Positions 1 to 7,758 are shown, numbered from the stretch's first letter. The stretch is DNA of 13,608 nucleotides from JBBIIC01 sp037446725 (GCA_037446725.1 JBBIIC010000037.1:1-13608), one strand, 5' to 3'. Notes: a model not told the origin generated them from the letters alone. A program made the numbers and translations.

Positions 1-13
1 TTCGGGCTCCGAA
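1..13. other. Small inverted repeat at the left edge, possible part of a terminator downstream of gmd
   Basis: The first 13 bases form TTCGG-gct-CCGAA, a perfect 5-bp hairpin with a 3-base loop. It lies 8 bases beyond the gmd stop codon on the minus strand. The window edge cuts the region, so it cannot be told whether the structure extends into a terminator or belongs to a following gene. No reading frame of a further gene can be recognised in bases 1-20. Confidence 0.25.
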
Positions 14-20
14 CCGGACC

Positions 21-992
21 CTACCCGCACTCCCTGCCGACACGCTCCAGATCTGCATCCACCATCATCGCGACGAGTCCCTCGAAACTGACTTCGGGTT
101 CCCAACCAAGCCTCTCGCGCGCCTTGGTTGGATCTCCCAGCAGATGATGCACTTCAGCCGGGCGCCAGAACGCGGGGTCCTCCACGACGTGATCGCGGTA
201 GTCCAGGCCGACACGCGCGAATGCGATCTCGCAGAACTGGCGCACGGAATGGTCGTGTCCCAGGGCAACGACGTAGTCGTCCGGCTCCTCCTGCTGCAGC
301 ATGAGCCACATGGCCTTGACGGCATCGCCCGCGTAGCTCCAGTCTCGCCGTGCCTCGAGGTTGCCCAGCCGCAGTTCGTCCGCGAGCCCCAGCCTGATCC
401 TGGCCACGCCGTCGGTGATCTTGCGCGTCACGAACTCCAGTCCGCGCCTCGGCGACTCGTGGTTGAAGAGGATGCCGTTCGCTGCGAACAGTCCGTACGA
501 CTCGCGGTAGTTCACCGTGATGAAGTACGCATAGACCTTTGCTACGCCATACGGCGAGCGCGGGTGGAACGGAGTGAGCTCGGTCTGGGGCGTCTCGCGC
601 ACCTTGCCGAACATCTCCGAGGTCGAAGCCTGATAGAAGCGCGTGTCAGGCTTCAGGCGGCGGATCGCTTCCAGCCAGCGCAGCACGCCGAGCGCGTTGC
701 ACTGGGCGGTCAGCATCGGCTCTTTGAACGAGGCTGGCACGAACGACTGAGCCGCGAGGTTGTAGACCTCGTCGGGTTGCGCTAAAGACAGCGCATCCAT
801 GATGGACCCGTCGTCGAGCAGGTCCCCGTCGACAAGCTGGACGCGGTCGAGGATGTGCTCGATGCGATCGTAGTTGTCCTGAGAGAGCCGCCGCACCATG
901 CCGTAGACCTCGTAGCCCTTGTCGAGCAGCAGCTCGGCGAGGTACGAGCCGTCCTGACCCGTGATGCCGGTGACGAGTGCGCGTCGCGCCAT
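21..992 (-). CDS. gmd: GDP-mannose 4,6-dehydratase
   Basis: This 323-residue protein is an extended short-chain dehydrogenase that converts GDP-mannose to GDP-4-keto-6-deoxy-mannose, the cytoplasmic precursor of GDP-fucose, GDP-rhamnose and related sugars. The N-terminus carries the NADP-binding and family motif TGITGQDGSYLAELLL (residues 8-23). The catalytic YxxxK is seen as YGVAK, preceded by the STSEMFG serine motif; NHESPRRG and RDWSYAGD follow, both typical of GMD. Length matches the family, so the gene looks intact. The ATG start is preceded by GGGAGG with an 8-base spacer, lying inside the 3' end of manC. Only 3 bases separate it from the manC stop, so the two are co-transcribed. No reductase or epimerase for the next step is visible; it may lie beyond the left edge. 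Family identity is firm; the final sugar is unknown. Confidence 0.95.
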   Translation of the reverse strand: MARRALVTGITGQDGSYLAELLLDKGYEVYGMVRRLSQDNYDRIEHILDRVQLVDGDLLDDGSIMDALSLAQPDEVYNLAAQSFVPASFKEPMLTAQCNALGVLRWLEAIRRLKPDTRFYQASTSEMFGKVRETPQTELTPFHPRSPYGVAKVYAYFITVNYRESYGLFAANGILFNHESPRRGLEFVTRKITDGVARIRLGLADELRLGNLEARRDWSYAGDAVKAMWLMLQQEEPDDYVVALGHDHSVRQFCEIAFARVGLDYRDHVVEDPAFWRPAEVHHLLGDPTKARERLGWEPEVSFEGLVAMMVDADLERVGRECG

Positions 993-995
993 GCG

Positions 996-2456
996 CTATG
1001 CCTCCCTGTTCCAGTCGTCCTCGATGCGGATGATGTCATCTTCTCCGAGGTACTCCCCGACCTGCACCTCGATGACCTTCAGCGGTACCCTGCCGCAGTT
1101 CTCGATGCGATGTTCCGAGCCCACGGGGATGTACACGCTTTCGTTGATGTGGACTTCGATGCGCTCTCCGTCACGCGTCACGAGCGCGGTACCCGCGACC
1201 ACGATCCAGTGCTCCGACCGGTGGTGGTGGCGCTGGAGGCTCGGGCGCCCACCCGGTTTGATCTCGAGCAGCTTGATCTGGAAGCCCGGACCGGTGAGCA
1301 GGCTTGTCCACGAGCCCCACGGCCGCAGGCTCACCTTGGGCTTGACGACCTCCTCGGCACCAGCGGCCTTGAGCGCGTCCACGACAAAACGGACGTCTTG
1401 CGCCCGGTCCTTGCGCGCCACGAGCGTGGCGTCCGCTGTATCGATCACCATGAGGTCCTCGACACCGAGTGTGGCCACGAGCCGGTCGACGCCGTAGATG
1501 ATGCTGTTGCGCGTGTCTATGTCCACGCCACGGCCCACGCGCACGTTTCCCGACCCATCGGGCTCGGAAACGTCTCCAAGGGCCTCCAGCGAGCCCACAT
1601 CGCTCCAGGAGAGCATCGACGGGATGACCGCAACGCGCTCCGAGCGCTCCATGACCGCGTAGTCGATCGAGATCGACGGCAGCGCGCCGAACCGCTCGCG
1701 CGCCTCGTCGGGGTCGACCGCTCCGGAAGCCTGCGCCGAGGCGAGCCAGCGTGCCGTCCGGGCGATATCGGCCGTGTCCGCGAACGACTCCATCTCCTCG
1801 AGCACCCGGACGGCGCCCAGCACGAAGATGCCCGCGTTCCACGAGTAGCCGCCCTCCGCGAGGAAGGCCGCGGCGCGCGCGGCATCGGGCTTCTCGACGA
1901 ACCGCTCCGCCCGGTGCGGGACGGCCTCTCCCACCGCGAACTCCGGCAACTCCTCGCCTGCCTTGATGTAGCCGTAGGCTTTCTCGGGGCGCGTGGGCGT
2001 GATGCCGATCGTGACGAGGTAGCCAGCGCCGGCGAGTCCGATGGCGCTCTCGAGGCACTCGCGCCACACCTCGCCGGTCTGGAGGATGTGGTCGGAGGGC
2101 AGCACCACCATCAACGCCTCGGGGTCCAGGAGCTCGACGGCGGCGGCGGCGTAGGCGATAGCAGGTGCCGTGTTCCGCGCTCTCGGTTCCTGGAGGTAGT
2201 TAAGCCGGTGCAGCGAGCGATCCTCGTGCGAGGCAAGATGGTTCCGTAGCTCGTCGAAGAGCCGTTCGTTGGTGACGATGAAGACGTTCTCGCGCTCCAC
2301 GAAGCCGTCGACCCGCTTGACTGCCTGTGCGATGAGCGATTCCTGCCCGAAGACCGAAAGCATCTGCTTGGGCGATAGCTCGCGTGAGAGCGGCCAGAAG
2401 CGCTGGCCGCTGCCTCCCGCGAGGATGGCGGCGTAGACCGGCGGCGCGTCGGACAC
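996..2456 (-). CDS. manC: Mannose-1-phosphate guanylyltransferase / mannose-6-phosphate isomerase (bifunctional type II)
   Basis: The 486-residue product joins a nucleotidyltransferase domain, which makes GDP-mannose from mannose-1-phosphate and GTP, to a C-terminal cupin of the type II phosphomannose isomerase family. The nucleotide-binding signature GGSGQRFWPLS is at residues 14-24, with SPKQML just after. FVEKPD and YSWNAGIF mark the rest of the first domain. The cupin contains LQRHHHRSEHWIVVAGTA and ends near GEYLGEDDIIRIEDDW. The frame stays open far upstream (to about 3671), but that extension is charged, low-complexity sequence antisense to the neighbouring membrane protein. The GTG at 2456 gives a family-typical N-terminus and has GAAGGG 7 bases upstream, so I take it as the start. 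It feeds GDP-mannose to gmd, 3 bases downstream. Confidence 0.95.
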   Translation of the reverse strand: MSDAPPVYAAILAGGSGQRFWPLSRELSPKQMLSVFGQESLIAQAVKRVDGFVERENVFIVTNERLFDELRNHLASHEDRSLHRLNYLQEPRARNTAPAIAYAAAAVELLDPEALMVVLPSDHILQTGEVWRECLESAIGLAGAGYLVTIGITPTRPEKAYGYIKAGEELPEFAVGEAVPHRAERFVEKPDAARAAAFLAEGGYSWNAGIFVLGAVRVLEEMESFADTADIARTARWLASAQASGAVDPDEARERFGALPSISIDYAVMERSERVAVIPSMLSWSDVGSLEALGDVSEPDGSGNVRVGRGVDIDTRNSIIYGVDRLVATLGVEDLMVIDTADATLVARKDRAQDVRFVVDALKAAGAEEVVKPKVSLRPWGSWTSLLTGPGFQIKLLEIKPGGRPSLQRHHHRSEHWIVVAGTALVTRDGERIEVHINESVYIPVGSEHRIENCGRVPLKVIEVQVGEYLGEDDIIRIEDDWNREA

Positions 2457-2463
2457 AGGGAGG

Positions 2464-2469
2464 CCCTTC
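2464..2469 (-). promoter_or_regulatory. Ribosome binding site deciding the manC start
   Basis: GAAGGG on the minus strand sits 7 bases before the GTG at 2456. It supports that start over the much longer upstream extension of the same open frame. Confidence 0.6.
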
Positions 2470-2522
2470 GAGTCTGTGGTGCCGGGGCGTGGCTTGTTGC
2501 TTGCTACCCTCGGAAGGGTGGA

Positions 2523-2539
2523 TACACTTGACGAGTGTA
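2523..2539. promoter_or_regulatory. Operator-like palindrome between manC and the O-antigen ligase gene
   Basis: TACACT-tgacg-AGTGTA is a perfect 6-bp inverted repeat with a 5-base spacer in the divergent intergenic region. It contains TTGACG (2528-2533), which resembles a plus-strand -35 box, although no convincing -10 is found at the right distance. A second short hairpin, ACCCT-cgga-AGGGT, lies at 2506-2519. The palindrome could bind a dimeric regulator of both divergent units; that is inference from shape and position. Confidence 0.4.
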
Positions 2540-2595
2540 CAACACGGCGTCCGCCGGAGACCATGCGTTCAGCCCCGCAGCCAGCGGGTCTTGCC

Positions 2596-2601
2596 GAGAG
2601 G
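2596..2601 (+). promoter_or_regulatory. Ribosome binding site deciding the O-antigen ligase start
   Basis: GAGAGG lies 8 bases before a TTG codon at 2610. No comparable site precedes the earlier in-frame codons from 2535, whose translation is not hydrophobic or family-like. This favours the TTG start. Confidence 0.55.
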
Positions 2602-2609
2602 AACAAGGG

Positions 2610-4685
2610 TTGACTGAACCGCGAGACACCCTCGCCCGAAAGATCGCCTGGTATGCGCTCATCGGCGCGATCCTCGTGATACCGCTCACCATGCCCACGC
2701 TCGCATGGTTCGGCCTGGGGCCGTCTCTGATGGCCGATGCGGCCTCGCTCCCCAAGCTCCTCGCGCTTCGGGTCTTCACGCTGGTCGCGCTGGCCGCGTA
2801 CGTCTACGACATGCTCACACACGGTGGCCCGTTGAGGCGCACTCCGGTGGACTGGCTCGTCCTCGCGTTCGTCGCCTGGGTGGGAGTCACCACTCTCACG
2901 TCGATCCATCTGCCGACGGCGCTCGTCGGCAAGTACTACCGAGACGAGGGCTTCCTTACCATCGTCAACTACGCACTGGTCTACTTCCTGACCGTACAGC
3001 TCGCCCACAGCGCCGAGCGGGTCCGCGGCATCGCGCTCGCCATCTTCGCCTCGAGCATCCCCGTATCGCTCTACGGGACCCTCCAGTACCTCGGTCTCGA
3101 CCCGATCGGTTGGGTGGTCGACTTCGCGCTGCGGGCGTTCTCGACATTCGGGAACCCCAACGTGCTCGGAGGGTATCTGATGTTCACGATACCCGTCGCG
3201 CTCGCTCTGGCCCTGACCGAGCAGAACCGGCGGTTGCGCGCGGTCTTCTGGGCGGGCTTCTACCTGAACACGTTCACGCTCGTCTTCACATTCACCCGCG
3301 GGGCGTGGATCGGCGGCGTCGTCGCGGTGGCGCTCCTGCTCCTGATCGCCGCGCGGCATTCCGCGCGCCTCGGCCGCGGGGATGTCGCGCCCGGGATCGG
3401 CGCGGCTATCGCCGCCGTCCTCATCGTGCTCTACCAACGACTCCCCGGGACGACGGCGCAGCTTTCCCTGATCGACTTCGGTGCGGCCCGCCTCACACAG
3501 GCGGACACCGGAGGTGTGGGCGCGCGCCTCTTGCTCTGGCAGGCGTCCTGGTCGGCCTTCCTCGACCGGCCCGTGCTCGGATGGGGCCCGGACACGCTGC
3601 GCTACGTGTTCCCCGCGCACAAGTCCGCCGAGTACGTGCGCATCACCGACAACATCGGCGATAGCCCTCACAGCTACCCGCTGCAGCTGCTGGTGGGCAG
3701 CGGGGTGGCGGGCTTCGTGCTGTTCTACGCGGTCATGGCATGGGTCGCGGTGCGCTCCGCCCCGCTCGTCTTCGGCCGCTCCGGCGATCCGCGGCGCGTG
3801 GTGTTCGGCTCGCTCTGGGCGGCGTGCGCCGGCTACCTCGCGAGTCTCGTGTTCGGGCTGTCACTTCCCGGTGTGTCGTTCCTGCTCTGGATCGCCATAG
3901 GCGTGCTGATCTCGCCGACCGCGACGGTACACACGCTGCGCTCACCGGCCTGGGGCAAGGTCGGTGCTGTGGCCGCTGTTGGGCTCGCCGCGCTCGGCAT
4001 CGGGCTCCAGGCTCCGCTTGCGGCCGCCGACCACTCCTACATGCGTTCGCAGTTCGTCGATGTCGGGAGCGAGGGTCCCCGCTACGCCCGGGACGCCGTC
4101 CGCCTGAATCCGCTCGGTCACGCGTACCGCGAACACCTCGGGGTAGCCTACATCAACGAGGCACTCCGTCAGGTCGACCTGGCCGAGCGGGCCTTCGCGC
4201 GGGGTGAGGAACCGTCACGCTTCCTTGAAGACGCCGGGCGCAACCTGGATGCCGGGGAGGAGGCCCTCCGCGAGGCCATCGCCTGGGCGCCCACCTTCTA
4301 TGCGAACTACCAGTACCTCGCGACACTCCACAACCTGAGGGGCGATCTGACGGGGTCCGCAAGCGAGTACGAGGCGGCTATCCGGGTGGCCGAGGAGGCG
4401 CGGGAGATCGACCGGTTCGCGATGGCTACACGCGTGGAGCACGCCTACGCGTTGCGCGCGCTCGGGAGGATCGATGAGGCCGTTGCTCTCCTCGAAGAGA
4501 GCAGGACCATCGTGCCCGGCCACGAGCGGGCGGCGCTCCTGCTCGCCGGAATCCTGGAGGAGTCCGGTGACCGCGACGGGGCGCTGCGGGTGCTCCGTGA
4601 AGCCAACGCTGCCCAGCCGGGGCAGCCCGGGCTGGAGGACGCGGTGCGCATCCTTGAGACGGGCGGCTCGCTGCTCGGCGAGTAA
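2610..4685 (+). CDS. O-antigen ligase/polymerase family membrane protein with C-terminal TPR domain
   Basis: With the TTG start the protein has 691 residues. Residues from about 12 to 465 are a string of hydrophobic segments, roughly ten or more spans. Within them is the Wzy_C/O-antigen ligase region: FSTFGNPNVLGGYL near 177-190, FTRGAWIGG, then the large extracytoplasmic loop with LDRPVLGWGPDTLRYVFPAH and DSPHSYPLQLL near 351-361. In this family that loop carries the catalytic region. From about residue 489 to the end the sequence is soluble and helical, with TPR-like units rich in alanine and glutamate (for example HAYALRALGRIDEAVALLEE). Family members polymerise or transfer undecaprenyl-linked glycans. 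In a monoderm the acceptor could be exopolysaccharide, teichoic-like polymer or S-layer glycoprotein. It diverges from manC-gmd, suggesting one polysaccharide locus. The family is clear; the substrate is not. Confidence 0.85.
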   Translation: MTEPRDTLARKIAWYALIGAILVIPLTMPTLAWFGLGPSLMADAASLPKLLALRVFTLVALAAYVYDMLTHGGPLRRTPVDWLVLAFVAWVGVTTLTSIHLPTALVGKYYRDEGFLTIVNYALVYFLTVQLAHSAERVRGIALAIFASSIPVSLYGTLQYLGLDPIGWVVDFALRAFSTFGNPNVLGGYLMFTIPVALALALTEQNRRLRAVFWAGFYLNTFTLVFTFTRGAWIGGVVAVALLLLIAARHSARLGRGDVAPGIGAAIAAVLIVLYQRLPGTTAQLSLIDFGAARLTQADTGGVGARLLLWQASWSAFLDRPVLGWGPDTLRYVFPAHKSAEYVRITDNIGDSPHSYPLQLLVGSGVAGFVLFYAVMAWVAVRSAPLVFGRSGDPRRVVFGSLWAACAGYLASLVFGLSLPGVSFLLWIAIGVLISPTATVHTLRSPAWGKVGAVAAVGLAALGIGLQAPLAAADHSYMRSQFVDVGSEGPRYARDAVRLNPLGHAYREHLGVAYINEALRQVDLAERAFARGEEPSRFLEDAGRNLDAGEEALREAIAWAPTFYANYQYLATLHNLRGDLTGSASEYEAAIRVAEEAREIDRFAMATRVEHAYALRALGRIDEAVALLEESRTIVPGHERAALLLAGILEESGDRDGALRVLREANAAQPGQPGLEDAVRILETGGSLLGE

Positions 4686-4691
4686 GAAACG

Positions 4692-4727
4692 CCGGACCCG
4701 GTCGCCACGGAGGGCGACCGGGTCCGG
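4692..4727 (+). terminator. Strong hairpin terminator after the O-antigen ligase gene
   Basis: Arms at 4692-4706 and 4713-4727 are perfectly complementary (15 bp, starting CCGGACCCGG) around the loop ACGGAG. The structure begins 7 bases after the stop codon. The tail TCCCTTA is poor in T, which is common for terminators in GC-rich genomes. Confidence 0.7.
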
Positions 4728-4739
4728 TCCCTTATGCAG

Positions 4740-4778
4740 CGGCCCGGGTGCCTGCGGTCATCGCAGCCACCCGGGCCG
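4740..4778. terminator. Second hairpin in the convergent junction, possible terminator
   Basis: Outer arms CGGCCCGGGTG (4740-4750) and CACCCGGGCCG (4768-4778) pair perfectly over 11 bp. An inner CTGCG/CGCAG stem with loop GTCAT extends it after a C/C mismatch. It is followed by TTTCCC on the plus strand. It lies 14 bases past the stop of the minus-strand GerMN gene, so it can serve that operon, the plus-strand gene, or both. Confidence 0.6.
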
Positions 4779-4792
4779 TTTCCCAATTGATG

Positions 4793-5416
4793 CTACTCGG
4801 TCTCGGTCTCAGCGGAGGGGGTGGTGTCCCCGGATGCCGGAGCCTCCTGGAACCCCGGAGGACGCACAACATCCCACGGCTGGTCCGCCAGCGTGATCTC
4901 GCCCCAGAACCGCTCGATATCCTTCCCGTCGATCTCGCCGGAGTCCTTGCCCTCCACGGTGAACTTCACCTTCTCCACCTCGGGGAACTGTCCGAGGGTG
5001 ACGAGAAAGGCCGCGTGTGCGATCGGGATCTCCGCCGGCTCGGCGGTGAAGTCCAGGATCGCGCGGTCCCAGTCGATCGTGACCACGCCGTCCTCGAACG
5101 TCACCGAACGGATCTTGGCCTCGGGCTGCACGATCGCGATGTCCGGGGTCTCCGGCGTCGCCTCCATCAGCTCTGCCAGTATCGCCGCATAGCGGTTGTT
5201 GGAGTCGACGACTCGCCGCTCTTCCTGAAGCGAACGACCGGTGGCGAAGAACACCGACACGCGCTCGGTCTCCGCCGGGACCTCGACCGTCGGCTCGGGA
5301 ACATCCCCTCTGCCGGCCGATCCGCCGCACCCGGCGGTGAAGGTCGCGGAGGCGACGAGCAGGCCTGCGGCGAGTGCCAGCAGGCGTGCCCGCTGCAGCT
5401 TGCCGGGGGCCCTCAT
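4793..5416 (-). CDS. GerMN-domain lipoprotein
   Basis: This 207-residue protein starts with basic residues, a hydrophobic stretch and the lipobox FTAGC, so it is probably a lipid-anchored exported protein. The mature part begins with a Gly/Pro/Glu-rich linker. It then has a region resembling the GerMN (sporulation/spore germination) domain, with VSVFFATG, an LMEATPETP segment, VTFEDGVVTIDWDRAILDF and LGQFPEVEKVKFTVEGK. GerMN domains are extracytoplasmic modules found in GerM and in many non-sporulating actinobacterial lipoproteins; their biochemical role is poorly defined. The C-terminus is an acidic Ser/Thr tail. The ATG overlaps the stop of the NHL gene as ATGA, indicating translational coupling. 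Whether it works in envelope assembly or with the propeller protein is not shown by the sequence. Confidence 0.8.
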   Translation of the reverse strand: MRAPGKLQRARLLALAAGLLVASATFTAGCGGSAGRGDVPEPTVEVPAETERVSVFFATGRSLQEERRVVDSNNRYAAILAELMEATPETPDIAIVQPEAKIRSVTFEDGVVTIDWDRAILDFTAEPAEIPIAHAAFLVTLGQFPEVEKVKFTVEGKDSGEIDGKDIERFWGEITLADQPWDVVRPPGFQEAPASGDTTPSAETETE

Positions 5417-6918
5417 CGGTCCCCGCCTTCCGAGTCCGCTCCGGTCTCCTCGACCGCCTGCTCGGCGGGGTGTGCGGTCGCGTCAAGCGTCTCGAGGATC
5501 TCCTCGTAGGACACGACGGTCAGACCGTAGTCGATCGCGAGCGCGCTCAGTACGGCGTCGTCGGTAAGGAGGACCTTCTTGCCCCTGGTACGTATCGCGA
5601 TGTCGAGAGCCTCGGCGTCCTGGCGTGCGAGGCCGTGCTCGTCCATGAGCGTAGTGACCCTGTCCTCATCGATCTTGCGCTGGATCCACTTGAGCTTGTC
5701 GTAGTCATCGGAGTGCAACGTGACGACCGCGGGGGTCCCTACGACGCGCTTGAGCACTGCGGCGACCTCTTCGCCGCGCGACTCGTCCGTCGCGAGACGG
5801 TCTGCGAAGGCGGGTGTGACCACGTTGGAGCGTCCGCGACGCAGCACGGGGATCAGCAGCAGGAGCGCGAGCGGCAGGAGCAGCCACGGGGCGAACGGCA
5901 GGAAGCGCTCGAGTCCCGTCGCGGCCGTCGGCACGCTGAACACCTGGACACGGTCGTTGAACCTGTCGGCGACGACGATGCGACCGTCGCGGTAGTCGAT
6001 CCCGTCCGGATAGTAGAAGAAGCCGTCGTTGTGACCGATGTCGCCGATGATCTCCACGAACGAACCGTCGCCCTGCTCGAGGATATGGACCTCTCCGTTG
6101 AGCCCGTCGACGACGTAGAGGAAGCCACTGTCGTCGGCAGCGATGCTCGCAGGAAGGCCGAACTTGCGCGAGGGATCGTCGAAGCGAATCGCCTGCTCGG
6201 GCGGGAGCGGCTCGCCGTACGTCCAGCGGACCTCACCATCGGTGCCGATCGCCTGGATGCGGTAGTTCAGTGTATCGGCGACGTAGAGCGTCCCGTCCGG
6301 GCCTACCGCCACGCCGTTGGGACGATTGAACTGACCCGGCTCGGGTCCGCGTGCGACGTAGCCGGTCTGCAACTCACCGTCGAGGGTGCCGACGAGGACG
6401 CCGCTCGCCGTCGTGACGATCAGCTCATCACCGGCGACCGTGACGCTCATCGGCGTGTCATCGGGGAAGTCGATACTATCGACCGGGTTGCGGGACTGAT
6501 CGTAGACGACCATCTTCGAACTGGACCGGTCGATGACGTAGCTGCGGCCGTCATCGGAGACGGCCACGTCGACCGGACCCGAGAGCTCCAGGGGGCCATT
6601 GCCCGGCGTTCCGTACGCCGCGACGAACGCGCCGTCGGCGTCGAACACCAGGATACGGTTCTTGCCGGTATCCGCGATGTGTATGTTGCCCTGTGAGTCG
6701 AAAGCGGCACTCGAGGGCCTGCGCAGCAGGTCTCCCTCGTGGCCGTAGATCGAGAACAGCCAGTTGCGGTCGCCGGTCTCCTGACCCTCGAAATCGGCCG
6801 GCTGGCGCAGCAGGTAGTTCAGCGCGAGCAAGCCGCCGAGCAGCAGAAGCAGGATGACCAGTACGACGACCGTGACGACGACGGTTCGCCGCGCTGCGAT
6901 GCTGGTGGATGAAGCCAC
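5413..6918 (-). CDS. Membrane-anchored NHL beta-propeller protein with C-terminal PIN-like domain
   Basis: The 501-residue product has a basic N-terminus and a transmembrane helix (about 12-37). Some 290 residues of NHL-type repeats follow (about 45-335), for example FDSQGNIHIADTGKNRILVF, GVAVGPDGTLYVADTLNYRI and YRDGRIVVADRFNDRVQVF. A second helix spans 340-359 and ends in RRGR. With both termini cytoplasmic, the propeller would face outside. Residues about 390-475 resemble the C-terminal half of a PIN nuclease fold: QDAEALDIAI with E436, then KKVLLTDDAVLSALAIDYGLTVV with D453 and D454. The usual N-terminal catalytic aspartate strand is not evident, so nuclease activity is doubtful. The GTG start is preceded by a perfect AAGGAGGT. 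It sits between TPR and GerMN genes in one operon. Its role is unknown; NHL propellers usually bind proteins or ligands. Confidence 0.8.
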   Translation of the reverse strand: MASSTSIAARRTVVVTVVVLVILLLLLGGLLALNYLLRQPADFEGQETGDRNWLFSIYGHEGDLLRRPSSAAFDSQGNIHIADTGKNRILVFDADGAFVAAYGTPGNGPLELSGPVDVAVSDDGRSYVIDRSSSKMVVYDQSRNPVDSIDFPDDTPMSVTVAGDELIVTTASGVLVGTLDGELQTGYVARGPEPGQFNRPNGVAVGPDGTLYVADTLNYRIQAIGTDGEVRWTYGEPLPPEQAIRFDDPSRKFGLPASIAADDSGFLYVVDGLNGEVHILEQGDGSFVEIIGDIGHNDGFFYYPDGIDYRDGRIVVADRFNDRVQVFSVPTAATGLERFLPFAPWLLLPLALLLLIPVLRRGRSNVVTPAFADRLATDESRGEEVAAVLKRVVGTPAVVTLHSDDYDKLKWIQRKIDEDRVTTLMDEHGLARQDAEALDIAIRTRGKKVLLTDDAVLSALAIDYGLTVVSYEEILETLDATAHPAEQAVEETGADSEGGDR

Positions 6919-6961
6919 GATACCTCCTTGAAGGGGCGCCTGTGTTATCGGGCGCGTGATC

Positions 6962-7696
6962 CTACTCTGCGGTCGGTGTGCTCTCCGAGGAGTGGGGCAG
7001 GAGCTCGGCGCCTACCGCCTCGATGTGCTTGCGGGCCTTCTCATACTCCTCGGGATGAGCCTGCTCGATACGAGCGAGCCCGTCGATCGCTTCCTGGTTG
7101 TCGGAGACGAAGATCAGGGAGTACGCGAAGTCCGCCGCAGCGTCGAACCACTTCTCGTTTCGTTCGAACAGGAGGCCGCGCTCCACGTACACAAGTGAGT
7201 TGGTCGGGCCGAACTGAACCGCGGTCGTCATCGCTTCGAGAGCCGCCTCGTAGTCGCCCGTCGCCTCGTAGGCACGCCCCAGCGCGACGAAGACCTCCTG
7301 GTAGAACGACGCGAACTGGCCCTGGGTCTCGCCGGCCTTGGTGAGGCTGGCCACCGCTTCCTCGTGGTCGCCGAGACGGTAGTGCGCCACGCCGAGGACG
7401 AAGTGCGCGTCAGGGAAGTCGGGGTTGATCCTCAGTGCGAGAGTGGCCTGCTCCTTGGCGAGATCGGGGCTTCCCTGCTCCAGATACGCGGCTGCGAGGC
7501 GCACGCGCGCCGCCGCGTCGTCAGGGTTGGCCCTCACCGCCTCTTCGGCCGACAGGATAGCGCGCTCCGCAGCCGTGCGCGGAGTACCCGAGTCGGGGTC
7601 CACGAGCGCCTGCACGACCGCGATACCAGCCGCGATCACTCCGACGACCGCCACGACCACAAGCAGTCTGAGGACGGTCAACCATCGCCGTGACAA
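6962..7696 (-). CDS. Membrane-anchored TPR protein
   Basis: With a TTG start at 7696 the protein has 244 residues: a short basic segment, one hydrophobic helix (about 10-32), then a soluble extracytoplasmic part. That part holds about four to five TPR units, including ANPDDAAARVRLAAAYLEQG, NPDFPDAHFVLGVAHYRLGD and EVFVALGRAYEATGDYEAAL. TPRs mediate protein-protein contacts, so an assembly or scaffolding role for an envelope complex is likely, but the partner is unknown. A GTG at 7705 is in frame but touches the Shine-Dalgarno; AGGAG is 8 bases before the TTG, which I therefore prefer. It is the first gene of a three-gene operon; 43 bases separate it from the NHL gene. Confidence 0.8.
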   Translation of the reverse strand: MSRRWLTVLRLLVVVAVVGVIAAGIAVVQALVDPDSGTPRTAAERAILSAEEAVRANPDDAAARVRLAAAYLEQGSPDLAKEQATLALRINPDFPDAHFVLGVAHYRLGDHEEAVASLTKAGETQGQFASFYQEVFVALGRAYEATGDYEAALEAMTTAVQFGPTNSLVYVERGLLFERNEKWFDAAADFAYSLIFVSDNQEAIDGLARIEQAHPEEYEKARKHIEAVGAELLPHSSESTPTAE

Positions 7697-7704
7697 ACGA
7701 ACCA

Positions 7705-7710
7705 CTCCTC
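7705..7710 (-). promoter_or_regulatory. Ribosome binding site deciding the TPR gene start
   Basis: GAGGAG on the minus strand directly abuts or overlaps the GTG at 7705 but is 8 bases before the TTG at 7696. The spacing favours the TTG. Confidence 0.5.
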
Positions 7711-7723
7711 TTGTGTGTAGGTT

Positions 7724-7758
7724 GTGCGCATCTGCTTTACGCTCAAGTGCGCAACTGC
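7724..7758 (+). repeat. Two 12-base direct repeats in the divergent promoter region
   Basis: GTGCGCATCTGC at 7724-7735 and GTGCGCAACTGC at 7747-7758 differ at one base and start 23 bases apart, about two helical turns. They bracket the proposed -35 box of the plus-strand promoter, and the second lies inside its spacer. This layout suggests tandem regulator binding sites. Confidence 0.5.

Noticed and set aside
855..2249. Long plus-strand frame opposite gmd and manC
   Set aside because: The minus strand encodes two unmistakable enzymes here. The plus-strand translation is His/Arg/Val-rich shadow sequence typical of GC-rich codon bias.
2457..3671. 400-codon upstream extension of the manC frame on the minus strand
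   Set aside because: It is antisense to a clear membrane protein, its translation is a charged Arg/Glu/Asp-rich sequence without domain features, and manC has a good start with a ribosome site at 2456.
5413..5901. Toxin-antitoxin system based on the PIN-like domain
   Set aside because: The domain is part of a larger membrane protein, lacks an evident first catalytic aspartate, and has no small antitoxin gene beside it.
5374..6696. 440-codon plus-strand frame opposite the NHL gene
   Set aside because: Low-information Arg/Asp/Val-rich translation antisense to a protein with recognisable NHL repeats and a perfect Shine-Dalgarno.
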